A stretch of 64,000 nucleotides of DNA from an uncultured Clostridia bacterium (GTDB taxonomy: Bacteria > Bacillota > Clostridia > Christensenellales > UBA1242), in assembly GCA_944381215.1 (NCBI GenBank), contig CALWKF010000001.1:1-64000 (forward strand), in the 5' to 3' direction. Below the pieces are notes generated by a model, which did no database searches, was not told the origin of the DNA, and was given only the letters and a program-made list of their open reading frames with translations. Positions 47,917 to 56,657 of this stretch are shown in pieces. The number at the start of each line of letters is the position of its first letter. Positions within the stretch are counted from its first letter, which is position 1. A program made the position numbers and the translations under genes.

Positions 47917-48849
47917 TTACTTCAATCTCAAATCGCGACTCTTAAAGGGAATCGTTACAGTGATTCGCTGGTTAAATAGGCGAGATTTGATGCGATTCCC
48001 ATAGCGTTCGTCAATTTGCTGGGGCGTGAGATTTGTGCTCACAATTAGTGCCAGATTGTTGCGTTGACGCTCGTTTATTAGGGTAAAAAGGTTAGACAGT
48101 GTCGACTCGTGGTACAAGGGCTCGGTGCCGAGGTCGTCGATTATCAGTAGGTCGCTCTCAAACAGTGGGGAGAGAATCGTGTCGCGCTCTGCAAAAGGCG
48201 AGTTAAAGGCCTTTATCATGGTCTTGCTAATGTCGTAGGCGGTCGTAAACACAACATAGAATAGTTTACTAATTAACTCGTTTGCAATGCACTCGAGCAA
48301 AAAGGTCTTGCCCGTGCCGACCTCGCCGTAAAAGACTAAGTTTGGCTCTTTGTTGTTAGGGAAGTTATCGCAGTACTTGCGTGCAAAGCGGTACGCTTTG
48401 TTAAGTAGCGGGTTTTCCGCCAAAATTTTTTCATCACTTTTTGAAAAGTCAAAGTTTAGTTTATTGTTTAGCCCCGATTGCTTGATTAAGGCCTTTTGCA
48501 CCTTGGTTTTGAGACACTCGCACATCGCATTGTCTACATAACCCGTGTCGCCACATTTTTTGCAACTATACTTGGGCTCCAGCGCGCTAGCCGAAATGCC
48601 GTGCTTTTTTAACATCTCGAGCCTGCGCTTTTTTAAGGTAGCAAGTTCTTTTTCTAACCTCGCATTTTTCTTGTCCTCAGGGGGAAGTTTTGCAAGCTCG
48701 AGTAAAAGTTTGCGGTAATCATTGTCCACTTTGCAAAATTCGGGTATTTCCCGCGCACGCAGTAGGCGAGTGTTTGCTTCAATCTCAGCACTTGCCTTGC
48801 TGTTATTTAGTTTATTCAATTCGTCTTGAATGATTTGTTTTTTGTTCAT
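47917..48849 (-). CDS. DnaC/DnaI-like replicative helicase loader
   Basis: A 310-residue AAA+ ATPase. The N-terminal 90 residues are helical. A zinc site follows (YSCKKCGDTGYVDNAMCEC, about 95-113), as in DnaI. The ATPase part has Walker A GEVGTGKT, Walker B LLIIDDLGTE, sensor STN and an arginine-finger region ERYGNRIKSRLF. Such proteins load the DnaB-type helicase onto DNA at the origin and at restart sites. It starts two bases after the stop of the DnaD-like gene, so the two are cotranscribed and probably act in one primosome. Confidence 0.92.
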   Translation of the reverse strand: MNKKQIIQDELNKLNNSKASAEIEANTRLLRAREIPEFCKVDNDYRKLLLELAKLPPEDKKNARLEKELATLKKRRLEMLKKHGISASALEPKYSCKKCGDTGYVDNAMCECLKTKVQKALIKQSGLNNKLNFDFSKSDEKILAENPLLNKAYRFARKYCDNFPNNKEPNLVFYGEVGTGKTFLLECIANELISKLFYVVFTTAYDISKTMIKAFNSPFAERDTILSPLFESDLLIIDDLGTEPLYHESTLSNLFTLINERQRNNLALIVSTNLTPQQIDERYGNRIKSRLFNQRITVTIPFKSRDLRLK

Positions 48850-48851
48850 AA

Positions 48852-50309
48852 TTAAATATCCATTGTGTTAAATTTGTCAAATACTGATTCGTCTTCTTCT
48901 TTTGTATAGGTTCGCGAGTTGATTTTGGTCGTGTTTTTAGATTTAGTAACCTTGTAGTTGTCGCTAGCTAGCTTCGCTTGCTCTAAGGTGTAGATGTTTT
49001 GCGAGTGCCAGTCCGCCAAAATCGTGTTGACATATGACAGATTTCCACCTCGTGCCTTAGTGAGTGCTACCGCGTAGTCGATTATCTCGGTGTTAAATGC
49101 CCAGGAAATAGTCCACCTGTTCCAAAACTCCATGTCGAAACTGGTTACATTTCGCACAATTCCCAAAGATTTAAGCATTTTTTCGATGTCCGCCTTTACA
49201 CTTTCTTGGTTCTTGGTAAACTGCTCGTACGACTTTGCAGACACAATACCACGATTAAATAGGGCAGAAATCTCATCATTTAGAGCACTTAGGGTCCGCT
49301 TTCCTTTTAGGTAGCAGTCCTGCGCAATATGTAGTAATGTCGCACCCTCGTACCCAAGGCTCAACCACGGATTTACATACGTCTCGATTTGATTGGACAC
49401 ATCCTCATAATATAGCCCCAAAGTGCGATTAATATCGCGCGCCAAGGTGTAAATTTTATCGAGGTTTTTCTCGTAGTCCTCAATCTCTTTTACGGAAAAC
49501 AGCCTCAATTCCGCGTATTTTTGCAACTTTCGGTCCAGTTTTTCAAAGTTTGCCTTGCCACTCTTTTTTAGTGCCTTAGCAACGGATAAAATGCAGTCAT
49601 CCTGGAACCCCAACTCCTGCCACTTTATGTAGTATTGGTGCTCATCTAGGCTCGTTTTCTTGCTCGACCCCAGTGCTTTTAGAATGCTTGCCACAGCAGT
49701 ACCAGACTTGCTGTACTCCTCGAGCCGTTTTTCGACCTGCTCCAAAGTTACACACCCCGCAGCCGCCCAGTCCCGCGCCACGGTCAAGATGTATCGATAC
49801 CCCACATTGTTGCCCTTGTTTTGCGCACAGTACCGCATAATCATCAGCAACGCCTCGCTACTAATTTTGCGCCCGTCGGGGAGAGTGTAGCCCTCCATTA
49901 GCGTGTAGTACTCCTCATACTCATTAGGCGTAATCATTCGACCACTAAGTATGTTTTGCGCCTCAATGTTGAAGTTTGTAAACTTATCCTTGCTGTATTT
50001 TCGGTTGCTACTGCCGATATTTCTAATAGGCAAGTACTGGACCTCGAACGGCTCCGTGTTTACGATTCGCACAACGCCTTGCTCCTGCCAGTACTCAAAA
50101 CTCTCGATAATCTCCTCGGGCGAGTACCCCATGCTTTCCGCAAACCGATCGAGCGACATGTTGTCATTCTGCGCGCAGACATATAGACCGTAGAGGTAGA
50201 TTGTCGCGTGCTTCGGCGGGGTATTAGGTAAGTACCTGCTGAAAAAAAGGTTGTCAATCACCGTGTACGATTTCGCCACATATTCAGTTGAAAATTTACA
50301 AAATGCCAT
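48852..50309 (-). CDS. DnaD/DnaB-domain primosomal protein
   Basis: A 485-residue replication-initiation protein. The N-terminal winged-helix part includes PKHATIYLYGLYVCAQNDN and EIIESFEYWQEQGVV. Two DnaD-type (DnaB_2) domains follow, each recognisable by the YxxxIxxxW motif: YILTVARDWAAAGC (about residues 170-183) and YVNTILADWHSQN (about 430-442). Bacillus DnaB has the same layout, with DnaD having one such domain. These proteins open origin DNA and recruit the helicase loader. The start follows AGAGGT. It is the first gene of a two-gene operon with the DnaI-like gene. Confidence 0.88.
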   Translation of the reverse strand: MAFCKFSTEYVAKSYTVIDNLFFSRYLPNTPPKHATIYLYGLYVCAQNDNMSLDRFAESMGYSPEEIIESFEYWQEQGVVRIVNTEPFEVQYLPIRNIGSSNRKYSKDKFTNFNIEAQNILSGRMITPNEYEEYYTLMEGYTLPDGRKISSEALLMIMRYCAQNKGNNVGYRYILTVARDWAAAGCVTLEQVEKRLEEYSKSGTAVASILKALGSSKKTSLDEHQYYIKWQELGFQDDCILSVAKALKKSGKANFEKLDRKLQKYAELRLFSVKEIEDYEKNLDKIYTLARDINRTLGLYYEDVSNQIETYVNPWLSLGYEGATLLHIAQDCYLKGKRTLSALNDEISALFNRGIVSAKSYEQFTKNQESVKADIEKMLKSLGIVRNVTSFDMEFWNRWTISWAFNTEIIDYAVALTKARGGNLSYVNTILADWHSQNIYTLEQAKLASDNYKVTKSKNTTKINSRTYTKEEDESVFDKFNTMDI

Positions 50310-50327
50310 ATTAAACCTCTTTACACT

Positions 50328-50356
50328 ATTGTAGCAAAGTTTTTTAAAAAAGGCAA
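50328..50356 (-). promoter_or_regulatory. Promoter of the dnaD-dnaI operon
   Basis: On the minus strand TTGCCT (50356-50351), 17 bases, TACAAT (50333-50328). Confidence 0.7.
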
Positions 50357-50496
50357 GTGTGATGTCCTAAATTATCAACCTACTTTTAAAGATTGGCCAC
50401 TGATAAAAATACCATATTAGCCCTGAAATGCGTGGAGGCGGTCATAATTCCCCTAATTAAGTGCATACATTACCAAAAAAACCTACAGGAGTGTGT

Positions 50497-51996
50497 ATGT
50501 TTAGAAAAATTGGTTCAGTAATGCTTAGCCTTTGCCTTGTTTTGTTTTTATTTGCAGGTTGTGGCGAGGTAAACGCCCTCGAGAGTGCCAGCAAACTAGC
50601 CTCGAATTACAATATTACCGCTACCCTCAATTATGAGGACAAAACCCTCGACGCCACCGAGACCGTGCGCTATATCAACACCAGTAAAAACGAACTTACC
50701 GAACTCAAATTCCACCTTTATCCTAACGCGTTTAGAGAGGAAGCCACCACTTACCGCGCAGTCAGCGAAACCCAAAGTTCGCGCGCCTACCCAAACGGCT
50801 TTTCAGAGGGGAATATCGAGATAAATAAGGTTACCATTCAAAATAAAGACATCGACTTTGCCATATCTGGCGAGGATGAAAATATTCTCTCAATTCCGCT
50901 CGAATCGACCCTCCGCCCGAATAGTTATGTAGACATCGAGATAAAATTTAGCCTACTAATTCCCAACTGCAACCACCGCTTCGGCTACGGCGAGAACACC
51001 CTAAACCTCGGCAACTGGTACCCGATTGCGTGCGTTTTTGAAGACGGCGAGTTTATGACCGACGGCTATTCGCCAAACGGCGACCCCTTTTACAGCGAAG
51101 TCGCGAATTACACAGTCAGCATTACTTATCCAAACACTCTAAAAATCGCCACCACTGGCACCGTTTTAGAGAGTACCACCGACGCAACTAGCACCACCAC
51201 AACCGCCACAGCGCGCGCCGTTCGCGACTTTGCCATGGTGTTAAGCGACAAGTTTGAGACCCTTACCACAACAGTTGGCGACACCACAATCAATTACTTT
51301 TACTACGACGACGAAAACCCCGAGGCACACTTGGAGACTGCAAGGCTCGCTGTGTCCACTTTTAACGAGATGTTTGGTGCCTATCCATATACTATACTAA
51401 ATGTCGCAAAGGCAAACTTTTTGCAAGGCGGAATGGAGTACCCAAACCTTGTCTATATCAGCGACGAGGTCGACCTTGATAGTGAGTACAACAATGTCAT
51501 CATCCACGAAATCGCGCACCAGTGGTGGTACGGAGTGGTAGGGAACAACGAGTGCGAGTACGCGTGGATTGACGAAGGCCTTGCTGATTACTCCACTGCA
51601 CTTTTCTACGACGAAAACCCAAGTTACGGGCGCACCAGTAGCGAGGTTTTCAACTCAGCTCTCAGTTCATACCTGCTGTTTTGCGATGTATACCGCGATG
51701 TCTACGACGACCTCGACACCAGCATGAACCGAAATATTCATAAATTCAACACCGAAACCGAGTACGTGTATCTCACTTATGTAAAAGGTGTCTTGATGTT
51801 CGATAGTATTTCAGAGATAATAGGCGAGAATAGAATGCTGTCAGCTCTTCGCGATTTTTACGAGAATAATATGTTTAAAACCGTTACGCCCGCCGATTTA
51901 ATCGAGTCTTTTGAGTCCGTAACGCACAAAAAACTCGCAGGCTACATCATGTCCTGGCTCGACGGCAGTGTAGTCTTCGAAGAACTCCGCGGCTAA
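50497..51996 (+). CDS. M1-family metallopeptidase lipoprotein
   Basis: A 499-residue exported aminopeptidase-like protein. The signal sequence ends in the lipobox LFAGC (about residue 22). An N-terminal beta domain (35-240) precedes the gluzincin core: QGGMEYP in the exopeptidase-loop position, His337-Glu338-x-x-His341 (HEIAHQWWY) and Glu360 (DEGLADYS) as the third zinc ligand. The C-terminal helical domain is shortened. It likely trims peptides outside the cell. I chose ATG 50497 (AGGAG at 487-491) over the upstream in-frame GTG 50461, because it gives a proper lipoprotein signal. No partner genes are nearby. The 187 bases before it show no convincing promoter. Confidence 0.92.
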   Translation: MFRKIGSVMLSLCLVLFLFAGCGEVNALESASKLASNYNITATLNYEDKTLDATETVRYINTSKNELTELKFHLYPNAFREEATTYRAVSETQSSRAYPNGFSEGNIEINKVTIQNKDIDFAISGEDENILSIPLESTLRPNSYVDIEIKFSLLIPNCNHRFGYGENTLNLGNWYPIACVFEDGEFMTDGYSPNGDPFYSEVANYTVSITYPNTLKIATTGTVLESTTDATSTTTTATARAVRDFAMVLSDKFETLTTTVGDTTINYFYYDDENPEAHLETARLAVSTFNEMFGAYPYTILNVAKANFLQGGMEYPNLVYISDEVDLDSEYNNVIIHEIAHQWWYGVVGNNECEYAWIDEGLADYSTALFYDENPSYGRTSSEVFNSALSSYLLFCDVYRDVYDDLDTSMNRNIHKFNTETEYVYLTYVKGVLMFDSISEIIGENRMLSALRDFYENNMFKTVTPADLIESFESVTHKKLAGYIMSWLDGSVVFEELRG

Positions 51997-52049
51997 CCCC
52001 ATAATATAGAAAAATCGTTAAACTTTTTTAAAAAAGTTGCATAAAAGTA

Positions 52050-52078
52050 TTGCAAAATTAATAAAATTGTGCTATTAT
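52050..52078 (+). promoter_or_regulatory. Promoter of rplJ-rplL
   Basis: TTGCAA (52050-52055), 17 bases, TATTAT (52073-52078) with an extended -10 TG. Confidence 0.7.
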
Positions 52079-52089
52079 ATAATCACTAA

Positions 52090-52220
52090 TTTAATAAAGA
52101 TTTCTTTTGCCAAAGACCGCAAGTGCGGACCTGTCCGCTTAAAGTTGCTTGCCGAGGTGAAGTAACAACTAATAGGTATCCCTATCTCTGTGCTTCATTT
52201 GGCGCAGAGATTTTTGTTTT
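52090..52220 (+). promoter_or_regulatory. L10 (rplJ) leader
   Basis: The leader has GCAAGTGCGGACCTGTCCGC stems and a kink-turn-like TTGCTTGCCGAGGTGAAG segment typical of the Bacillota L10 leader, which binds the L10-L12 complex. It ends in a terminator hairpin (ATCTCTG/CAGAGAT, 52182-52211, then TTTTTG). Excess L10-L12 is expected to stop transcription here. Confidence 0.85.
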
Positions 52221-52255
52221 ATTAGAATACTAGACAAGGGAGGGTTACAGAGTTA

Positions 52256-52771
52256 ATGTCAGCAAATTTTGAGAACAAGAAGAAAATTGTTGAAGACATT
52301 AAAGACAAGATTTCTAAGGCAAAGTGCGTAGTTTTCGTTGACTACAAGGGCATTAACGTGGCAAACGACACCGAGTTGCGTAACAAAATGCGCGAGGCTG
52401 GCTGTGAATACCACGTTTACAAAAACCGTTTGGTAAAACTTGCGCTCGCTGACCTAGGCATCACTTGTCTTGATGGTAAACTCGAAGGCACACTCGCAAT
52501 CGCATTCAGCTACAATGGCGAAACCGATGCGGCTAGCGTTATTGACAAGATGTCCGAGAAGGCAGGCATTTCTATGAAATTCGGCTTGCTCGAGCAAAAC
52601 TACATTGACGACGCTGCTCTAAAGGCCCTTGCTAATCTTCCTAGTAAAGACGTTCTTATTGCTCAACTTATGGGTGTGCTCCAAGGTCCAGCAAGGAACC
52701 TTTGCTACGCATTGAACGGCACCGTTCAGGGATTGGTGCGTTGCTTAAATGGGATTGCAACAAAAAATTAA
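52256..52771 (+). CDS. rplJ: 50S ribosomal protein L10
   Basis: A 171-residue stalk-base protein that anchors L7/L12 dimers to 23S rRNA. The N-terminal RNA-binding part has KCVVFVDYKGINVANDTELRNKMREAG and YHVYKNRLVKLAL. The C-terminal helix that holds L12 dimers is present. The start follows GGGAGGG. rplL follows 28 bases later. It is under the L10 leader. rplK and rplA are not upstream and rpoBC is not downstream, unlike the usual cluster. Confidence 0.96.
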   Translation: MSANFENKKKIVEDIKDKISKAKCVVFVDYKGINVANDTELRNKMREAGCEYHVYKNRLVKLALADLGITCLDGKLEGTLAIAFSYNGETDAASVIDKMSEKAGISMKFGLLEQNYIDDAALKALANLPSKDVLIAQLMGVLQGPARNLCYALNGTVQGLVRCLNGIATKN

Positions 52772-52799
52772 TTAAAACAAATTAAGGAGATTAAACATT

Positions 52800-53192
52800 A
52801 TGGCAAAAATTAACGACATTTTGGAAGAAATCAAAGCATTGACCGTTGTTGAAGTTAGCGACTTGGTTAAATTGCTTGAGGAAGAGTTTGGTGTTAGCGC
52901 TGCTGCTCCTGTAGCAGTTGCTGCTGCTCCAGTTGCTGCTGGTGCTGCTCCCGCTGCTGCTGCAGCTGAGGAGAAGGCTACTTACAACGTAATTCTTAAG
53001 GCTGTTGACGCTAGCGCAAGTAAAGTAGGCATTATCAAAATTGTAAAGGAGATCACTGGTCTTGGCCTTACTGATGCAAAGGCTCTTGTTGAGTCTGCTC
53101 CAAAGGCAGTTAAAGAAAACGCTAGTCCTGACGAAGCTAAGGAAATCGAGGCTAAGCTTAAGGAAGCTGGCGCAGAAGTTGAACTTCAATAA
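52800..53192 (+). CDS. rplL: 50S ribosomal protein L7/L12
   Basis: A 130-residue stalk protein that recruits translation factors. The N-terminal dimerisation helices ([19 protein letters not shown]), an Ala/Pro/Val-rich hinge (about 37-60) and the C-terminal globular domain ([31 protein letters not shown]) are standard. The ribosome site is AAGGAG. It is cotranscribed with rplJ and followed by a terminator. Confidence 0.97.
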   Translation: MAKINDILEEIKALTVVEVSDLVKLLEEEFGVSAAAPVAVAAAPVAAGAAPAAAAAEEKATYNVILKAVDASASKVGIIKIVKEITGLGLTDAKALVESAPKAVKENASPDEAKEIEAKLKEAGAEVELQ

Positions 53193-53216
53193 TTTAAACA
53201 CGCTTTTTGCAATTTG

Positions 53217-53250
53217 AAAACACAAAGGGAATCTCCTTTGTGTTTTTTGT
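53217..53250 (+). terminator. Terminator after rplL
   Basis: AAAACACAAAGG (53217-53228) pairs with CCTTTGTGTTTT, then more T residues. Confidence 0.88.
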
Positions 53251-53307
53251 TTTTTATTCAGTATTCATTTTAAGGACCGCTATCAACTCAAATTTATTAG
53301 TATTAAT

Positions 53308-53336
53308 TTGCAAAACTTAAAAAAGCGTGTTATAAT
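53308..53336 (+). promoter_or_regulatory. Promoter of the Smr-domain gene, predicted leaderless
   Basis: TTGCAA (53308-53313), 17 bases, TATAAT (53331-53336). The ATG follows six bases after the -10, so the RNA should begin at the start codon. No ribosome site is present. Confidence 0.7.
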
Positions 53337-53342
53337 TAAGTC

Positions 53343-53690
53343 ATGAAGTACAAAACGATTAATATCAAGGAAAATAACCCGACCGTCGAATTAGCTCTCG
53401 CGCTTCTCGAAATCGAAATTGAGATTGCCAAGCGCGAGGGTATTGTCGCCATGAAAATAATTCACGGTTACGGCTCGCACGGAGTAGGTGGCGAGATAAA
53501 ACGCGCACTAAAAGTGTGGCTGATTCGCGCAAAGCATCGAGGCATGATTCAAGACTATGTAAAGGGCGAACAGTGGCTCGCAAGCGACATCGCCGAAAAA
53601 ATTAAGCAACTTTGCCCCGAAGTCATTGGCGACCCCGAACTTTTTCACTCAAACTCAGGCATAACTATTTTATTACTTTCCAATAAATAA
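53343..53690 (+). CDS. Smr-domain protein
   Basis: A 115-residue protein consisting mostly of an Smr-like domain: the KIIHGYGSHGVGGEIKRALKVWL segment matches the HGxG loop of Smr/MutS2 nuclease domains, and the C-terminal NSGITILLL matches their last strand. Stand-alone Smr proteins in Bacillota can be nicking endonucleases, on DNA or on RNA at stalled ribosomes; which applies here is unknown. It follows a leaderless promoter. Confidence 0.85.
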   Translation: MKYKTINIKENNPTVELALALLEIEIEIAKREGIVAMKIIHGYGSHGVGGEIKRALKVWLIRAKHRGMIQDYVKGEQWLASDIAEKIKQLCPEVIGDPELFHSNSGITILLLSNK

Positions 53691-53751
53691 GAGGAATCAA
53701 TCTTCTAGTGCATACCCAAAATTTGTACAAAAATTCAATATGATTTCAGTA

Positions 53752-53795
53752 AAAAGCACCCCAAAAGTGGCTTCTAGGGTGCTTTTATCTTTTTT
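53752..53795. terminator. Bidirectional terminator
   Basis: AAAAGCACCC (53752-53761) pairs with GGGTGCTTTT (53777-53786), with T-rich flanks on both strands. It serves the Smr gene and the small minus-strand gene at 53866. Confidence 0.85.
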
Positions 53796-53865
53796 TATTT
53801 TATGTCAATCGCATTTTTAACACAAAATTTTTTATCTAACTAAATTAATTAGCGGAAAAGGGGAA

Positions 53866-54027
53866 TTATCTACTCATTTGCTCCTCATTTTTGTGCAATG
53901 GAGTGCTTTTTTGAGCCTTTTCGCTCATTTTTTTGTGCTTGTGCTCCAAAACAATTCCTTTTATCGAATTATTAATTTTTATTTTTGCATTCACACTAAG
54001 AGTTTTTTCAGATTCTGTTGTTTTCAT
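53866..54027 (-). CDS. Small basic protein downstream of rplI
   Basis: A 53-residue frame, MKTTESEKTLSVNAKI and on, rich in lysine and with no membrane helix. A clear ribosome site (AAAAGGAGT, eight bases before the ATG) and a position 38 bases after rplI on the same strand make it a likely second gene of the rplI operon. I do not recognise it. It ends before the shared terminator at 53752-53795. Confidence 0.6.
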   Translation of the reverse strand: MKTTESEKTLSVNAKIKINNSIKGIVLEHKHKKMSEKAQKSTPLHKNEEQMSR

Positions 54028-54065
54028 AATAAAACTCCTTTTAAAAACCTATTTCTTGTCTAGTT

Positions 54066-54506
54066 TTACATACCTTTTACGGTTACATAAAATTTTGCTT
54101 CAATGCCTTCGGCAAAACGCGCCTTTGCATTGTATTTGCCCACAAGTTTGATAGCAGGCAAGGTGATCATCTTTTTTTCAACCTTGATTCCTAAAGTTTC
54201 AAGTTTCTCTGCCACTTCTTTGTTAGTTACTGCGCCAAAAAGTTTGCCATTTTCGCCAATTTTAACGGCGATTTCAACATTCATTCCGTTTAAATTTTTA
54301 GCTTCAATGGAGTAGTTGTCGCGTTCGACTTGCTTGTGATAGGCTTTTGCCTCTTTTGCTTGCTTGTTTTCGTTTAGATTTGTGCTGGTCGCAGGCTTTG
54401 CCAGTCCCTTTTTAAATAAAAAATTTCTAGCGTATCCATCACTGACATTTACGATGTCGCCCTTCTTGCCAGTGCCCTTAATATCTTCATTTAGAATTAC
54501 TTGCAT
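54066..54506 (-). CDS. rplI: 50S ribosomal protein L9
   Basis: A 146-residue ribosomal protein. The N-terminal RNA-binding domain [36 protein letters not shown] is textbook, the long connecting helix follows, and the C-terminal domain has [19 protein letters not shown]. The start follows AGGAG. Its usual partners (rpsF, ssb, rpsR, dnaB) are not adjacent here. It has its own promoter and a small unknown gene behind it. Confidence 0.96.
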   Translation of the reverse strand: MQVILNEDIKGTGKKGDIVNVSDGYARNFLFKKGLAKPATSTNLNENKQAKEAKAYHKQVERDNYSIEAKNLNGMNVEIAVKIGENGKLFGAVTNKEVAEKLETLGIKVEKKMITLPAIKLVGKYNAKARFAEGIEAKFYVTVKGM

Positions 54507-54533
54507 AGAATTTCTCCTTTTAAATGCAGTATA

Positions 54534-54562
54534 ATTATATTAATTTATTAGAATTTTGTAAA
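54534..54562 (-). promoter_or_regulatory. Promoter of rplI
   Basis: On the minus strand TTTACA (54562-54557), 17 bases, TATAAT (54539-54534). Confidence 0.75.
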
Positions 54563-54600
54563 CTAAATTTTATAAAGTGCAAAAGTTATTTTAATTTTAA

Positions 54601-55299
54601 TTAACGCATTTGCTCAATTTCGGCAGGGGACAAGTCATAAAAATCTTCTTCCTTTGTCTTATTATATGCCACAAGCAACGCACTTTTTAAATTTCCCAAC
54701 ACTTGTGAGTCGATAACTTCGTAGCGAAAGGAAGGTTCCGCACGGTTCAGTTTCTTGCTAACAGCATCCGCAAATTGTGCCAACTCGTTTATTTCAGTTT
54801 TCAGTAAACCATTTTTTGTGGTGTTGTACGTATCCAGCCTCGGTAGAATATCATCCTTCACCGCTTGCTCAATTACGTTATACGAGTGCTTAATTTCGGC
54901 TAGCCCGTTGTGAATAGTGGCGTCAATGTCCTCGAGATAATCGCTCGCATTTTCCATATCGTAATTAATCCACAAATCTGCCGACCTGCGTAATAAATTC
55001 AAATCTAGCACATATTGTTGAAGCCTACTAACAATGGGAAAATTCCTAAAACTAGAAAATTCAGGCTTCTTGTACGACAGCACTTCGATATCTTTCTTCG
55101 TCGCATTCAGGAGATTAGCAAGTACCTCCTCGACAGTAGCGCACATTTTCTGTTGGCCATGCGAATCTGCTTTGTAGTTGTGAATGGGTTGCTGATACTT
55201 TGAAAGCGTATCGATAATTTTGTAATTTGTATCTGTTTTGGTAACAGGCTGGGTTAGGGCTTCTTTTGCCAGCAGATAAATAAGGCTGTTTATGTACAT
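54601..55299 (-). CDS. Hypothetical helical protein, paralogue of the gene at 55471
   Basis: A 232-residue soluble, mainly alpha-helical protein with no known motif. It shares its beginning (MY, then a hydrophobic helix, then IIDTLSKYQQ) and overall helical layout with the next gene upstream (LIDLLSKYSI), so the two look like distant duplicates. The start follows AAGGAGAAA. It has a perfect-consensus promoter and an 80-base leader. Function unknown. Confidence 0.75.
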   Translation of the reverse strand: MYINSLIYLLAKEALTQPVTKTDTNYKIIDTLSKYQQPIHNYKADSHGQQKMCATVEEVLANLLNATKKDIEVLSYKKPEFSSFRNFPIVSRLQQYVLDLNLLRRSADLWINYDMENASDYLEDIDATIHNGLAEIKHSYNVIEQAVKDDILPRLDTYNTTKNGLLKTEINELAQFADAVSKKLNRAEPSFRYEVIDSQVLGNLKSALLVAYNKTKEEDFYDLSPAEIEQMR

Positions 55300-55381
55300 T
55301 GTTTCTCCTTTGTCGCTTTAAAAACGCTTTGTCAATTTGTCGTAATATTAATTTGTGTCGCTAATTTAAAATTTCATTTGC

Positions 55382-55410
55382 ATTATACCACATATTAGAC
55401 GCGCTGTCAA
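55382..55410 (-). promoter_or_regulatory. Consensus promoter of the 232-residue gene
   Basis: On the minus strand TTGACA (55410-55405), 17 bases, TATAAT (55387-55382): a perfect sigma-A consensus, suggesting high expression of an unknown protein. Confidence 0.85.
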
Positions 55411-55470
55411 TGCATAAACAAATCGCTATTACACAAAATCGCGTAGTAAACTTAACGCCTCAAATTTTAA

Positions 55471-56220
55471 CTAATCACGAAAAAGCATCGAGCCCAAAGG
55501 GTCGTAATTGTATAATTCCATATCAACATACAACTGCCGATCCTTTGCGGTTTGCTCTCCAAAAGTTACAGCTTTGTCTAACGCTGTTAATTTTGACTCA
55601 TCAAAATATTTTAACTCATCATTAACTTTTTTAAAATTAGTAAAGCACTTAATCGATTTTTTAAAATCGGGCAAGGCTATTTCAACTTGCTTAGCATCAC
55701 TAATTTCTTTTAAGGTCAACGCTTCTTTAACTAAACTTTGCGCAACTCGTATAAAAGGGAAAATATTCAGTTCTTCATCGGCAATTTTCGAAAGCCTGCT
55801 TGTGCGCTCTAACATCTTCTCAGTCTTAATAATGGCTAAATACTTGCTAAGATCGTAACCTAGCTTTTCCTCAATTCCAAGTTCAAAAATTCGTTTAAAA
55901 TCAGCTACCAATTCTTTATTTTTGTTGTCTAAACTAATAATATCAGCAATGTAATCAAGTGCCTGCGGAGTTATATTTGTGCTTAAATTTTCAAAATCTA
56001 ATTTAAACATAGTATTAAACATTTTTGAATTATTGATAAAAATATTCCCAGAAATATTTTTTAAGTTATCTTCTAAAGTTTTAGCATAATATTGTTGCTT
56101 GTCAATATAATCAATTGAATATTTTGATAGTAAGTCTATAAGTTCCAAGCACTCAGCCTCTTTATCTGGATTTTTGTATGCATAAAGTGTAAGTTTACTA
56201 ATCGCAGTATGAAAATACAT
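55471..56220 (-). CDS. Hypothetical helical protein, paralogue of the gene at 54601
   Basis: A 249-residue soluble, mostly helical protein without signal peptide or recognisable motif. It resembles its downstream neighbour only near the N terminus (MY..., LIDLLSKY) and in general composition. The start follows AAGGAGG. Its own promoter lies just upstream. It is divergent from the DUF1540 gene. Function unknown. Confidence 0.75.
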   Translation of the reverse strand: MYFHTAISKLTLYAYKNPDKEAECLELIDLLSKYSIDYIDKQQYYAKTLEDNLKNISGNIFINNSKMFNTMFKLDFENLSTNITPQALDYIADIISLDNKNKELVADFKRIFELGIEEKLGYDLSKYLAIIKTEKMLERTSRLSKIADEELNIFPFIRVAQSLVKEALTLKEISDAKQVEIALPDFKKSIKCFTNFKKVNDELKYFDESKLTALDKAVTFGEQTAKDRQLYVDMELYNYDPLGSMLFRD

Positions 56221-56243
56221 ATTGATCCTCCTTGTTTAATGTT

Positions 56244-56272
56244 ATGTTACCACACAAGCGACTTTTTGTCAA
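56244..56272 (-). promoter_or_regulatory. Promoter of the 249-residue gene
   Basis: On the minus strand TTGACA (56272-56267), 17 bases, TAACAT (56249-56244). Confidence 0.65.
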
Positions 56273-56333
56273 TTTGCGCATAATAAAAAGTTTTTGGTCA
56301 ATAATAATGTAATAAAATTTAGGAGAGTTAAAA

Positions 56334-56657
56334 ATGGACATTAAATGTAGAAAAACAAGTTGCAAATTTAATCACGGGTATACCTGTAAGGCTAGGGAAG
56401 TAAATATCGGCTCGCATACAGAATGTGATTCCTTTGATGCAGATAGTACAAAACCAGCCGAAGATTTTAGCAGAAAGATGTTTGAGGCGGATGCCGAAAA
56501 CTATAAAAACTCCCGACACATCCGCGATGTAAAACTATCTTGCGATAAGTGTGAGTGCTTGTTTAATAAAGAAAAATGCTGTTCTGCAAATGGAATTACC
56601 GTCATCGATGAGGGACTTGGTAAGGCTTGTTGCTCCACATATATTAAAGACGAATAG
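56334..56657 (+). CDS. DUF1540 cysteine-rich protein
   Basis: A 107-residue protein with two DUF1540-type modules: CRKTSCKFNHGYTCKAREVNIG...TECDSF (about 5-41) and LSCDKCECLFNKEKCCSANGITV...KACCSTY (about 69-103). The C..C.FN....C.A..I.V pattern is diagnostic. These small cysteine-rich proteins are found in Clostridia and probably bind metal; their role is unknown. The start follows TAGGAGAG. Confidence 0.85.
   Translation: MDIKCRKTSCKFNHGYTCKAREVNIGSHTECDSFDADSTKPAEDFSRKMFEADAENYKNSRHIRDVKLSCDKCECLFNKEKCCSANGITVIDEGLGKACCSTYIKDE

Noticed and set aside
53878-54151. Two plus-strand frames of 61-72 codons
   Set aside because: They are antisense to the small minus-strand gene and L9; Phe-rich AT translation with no ribosome site.
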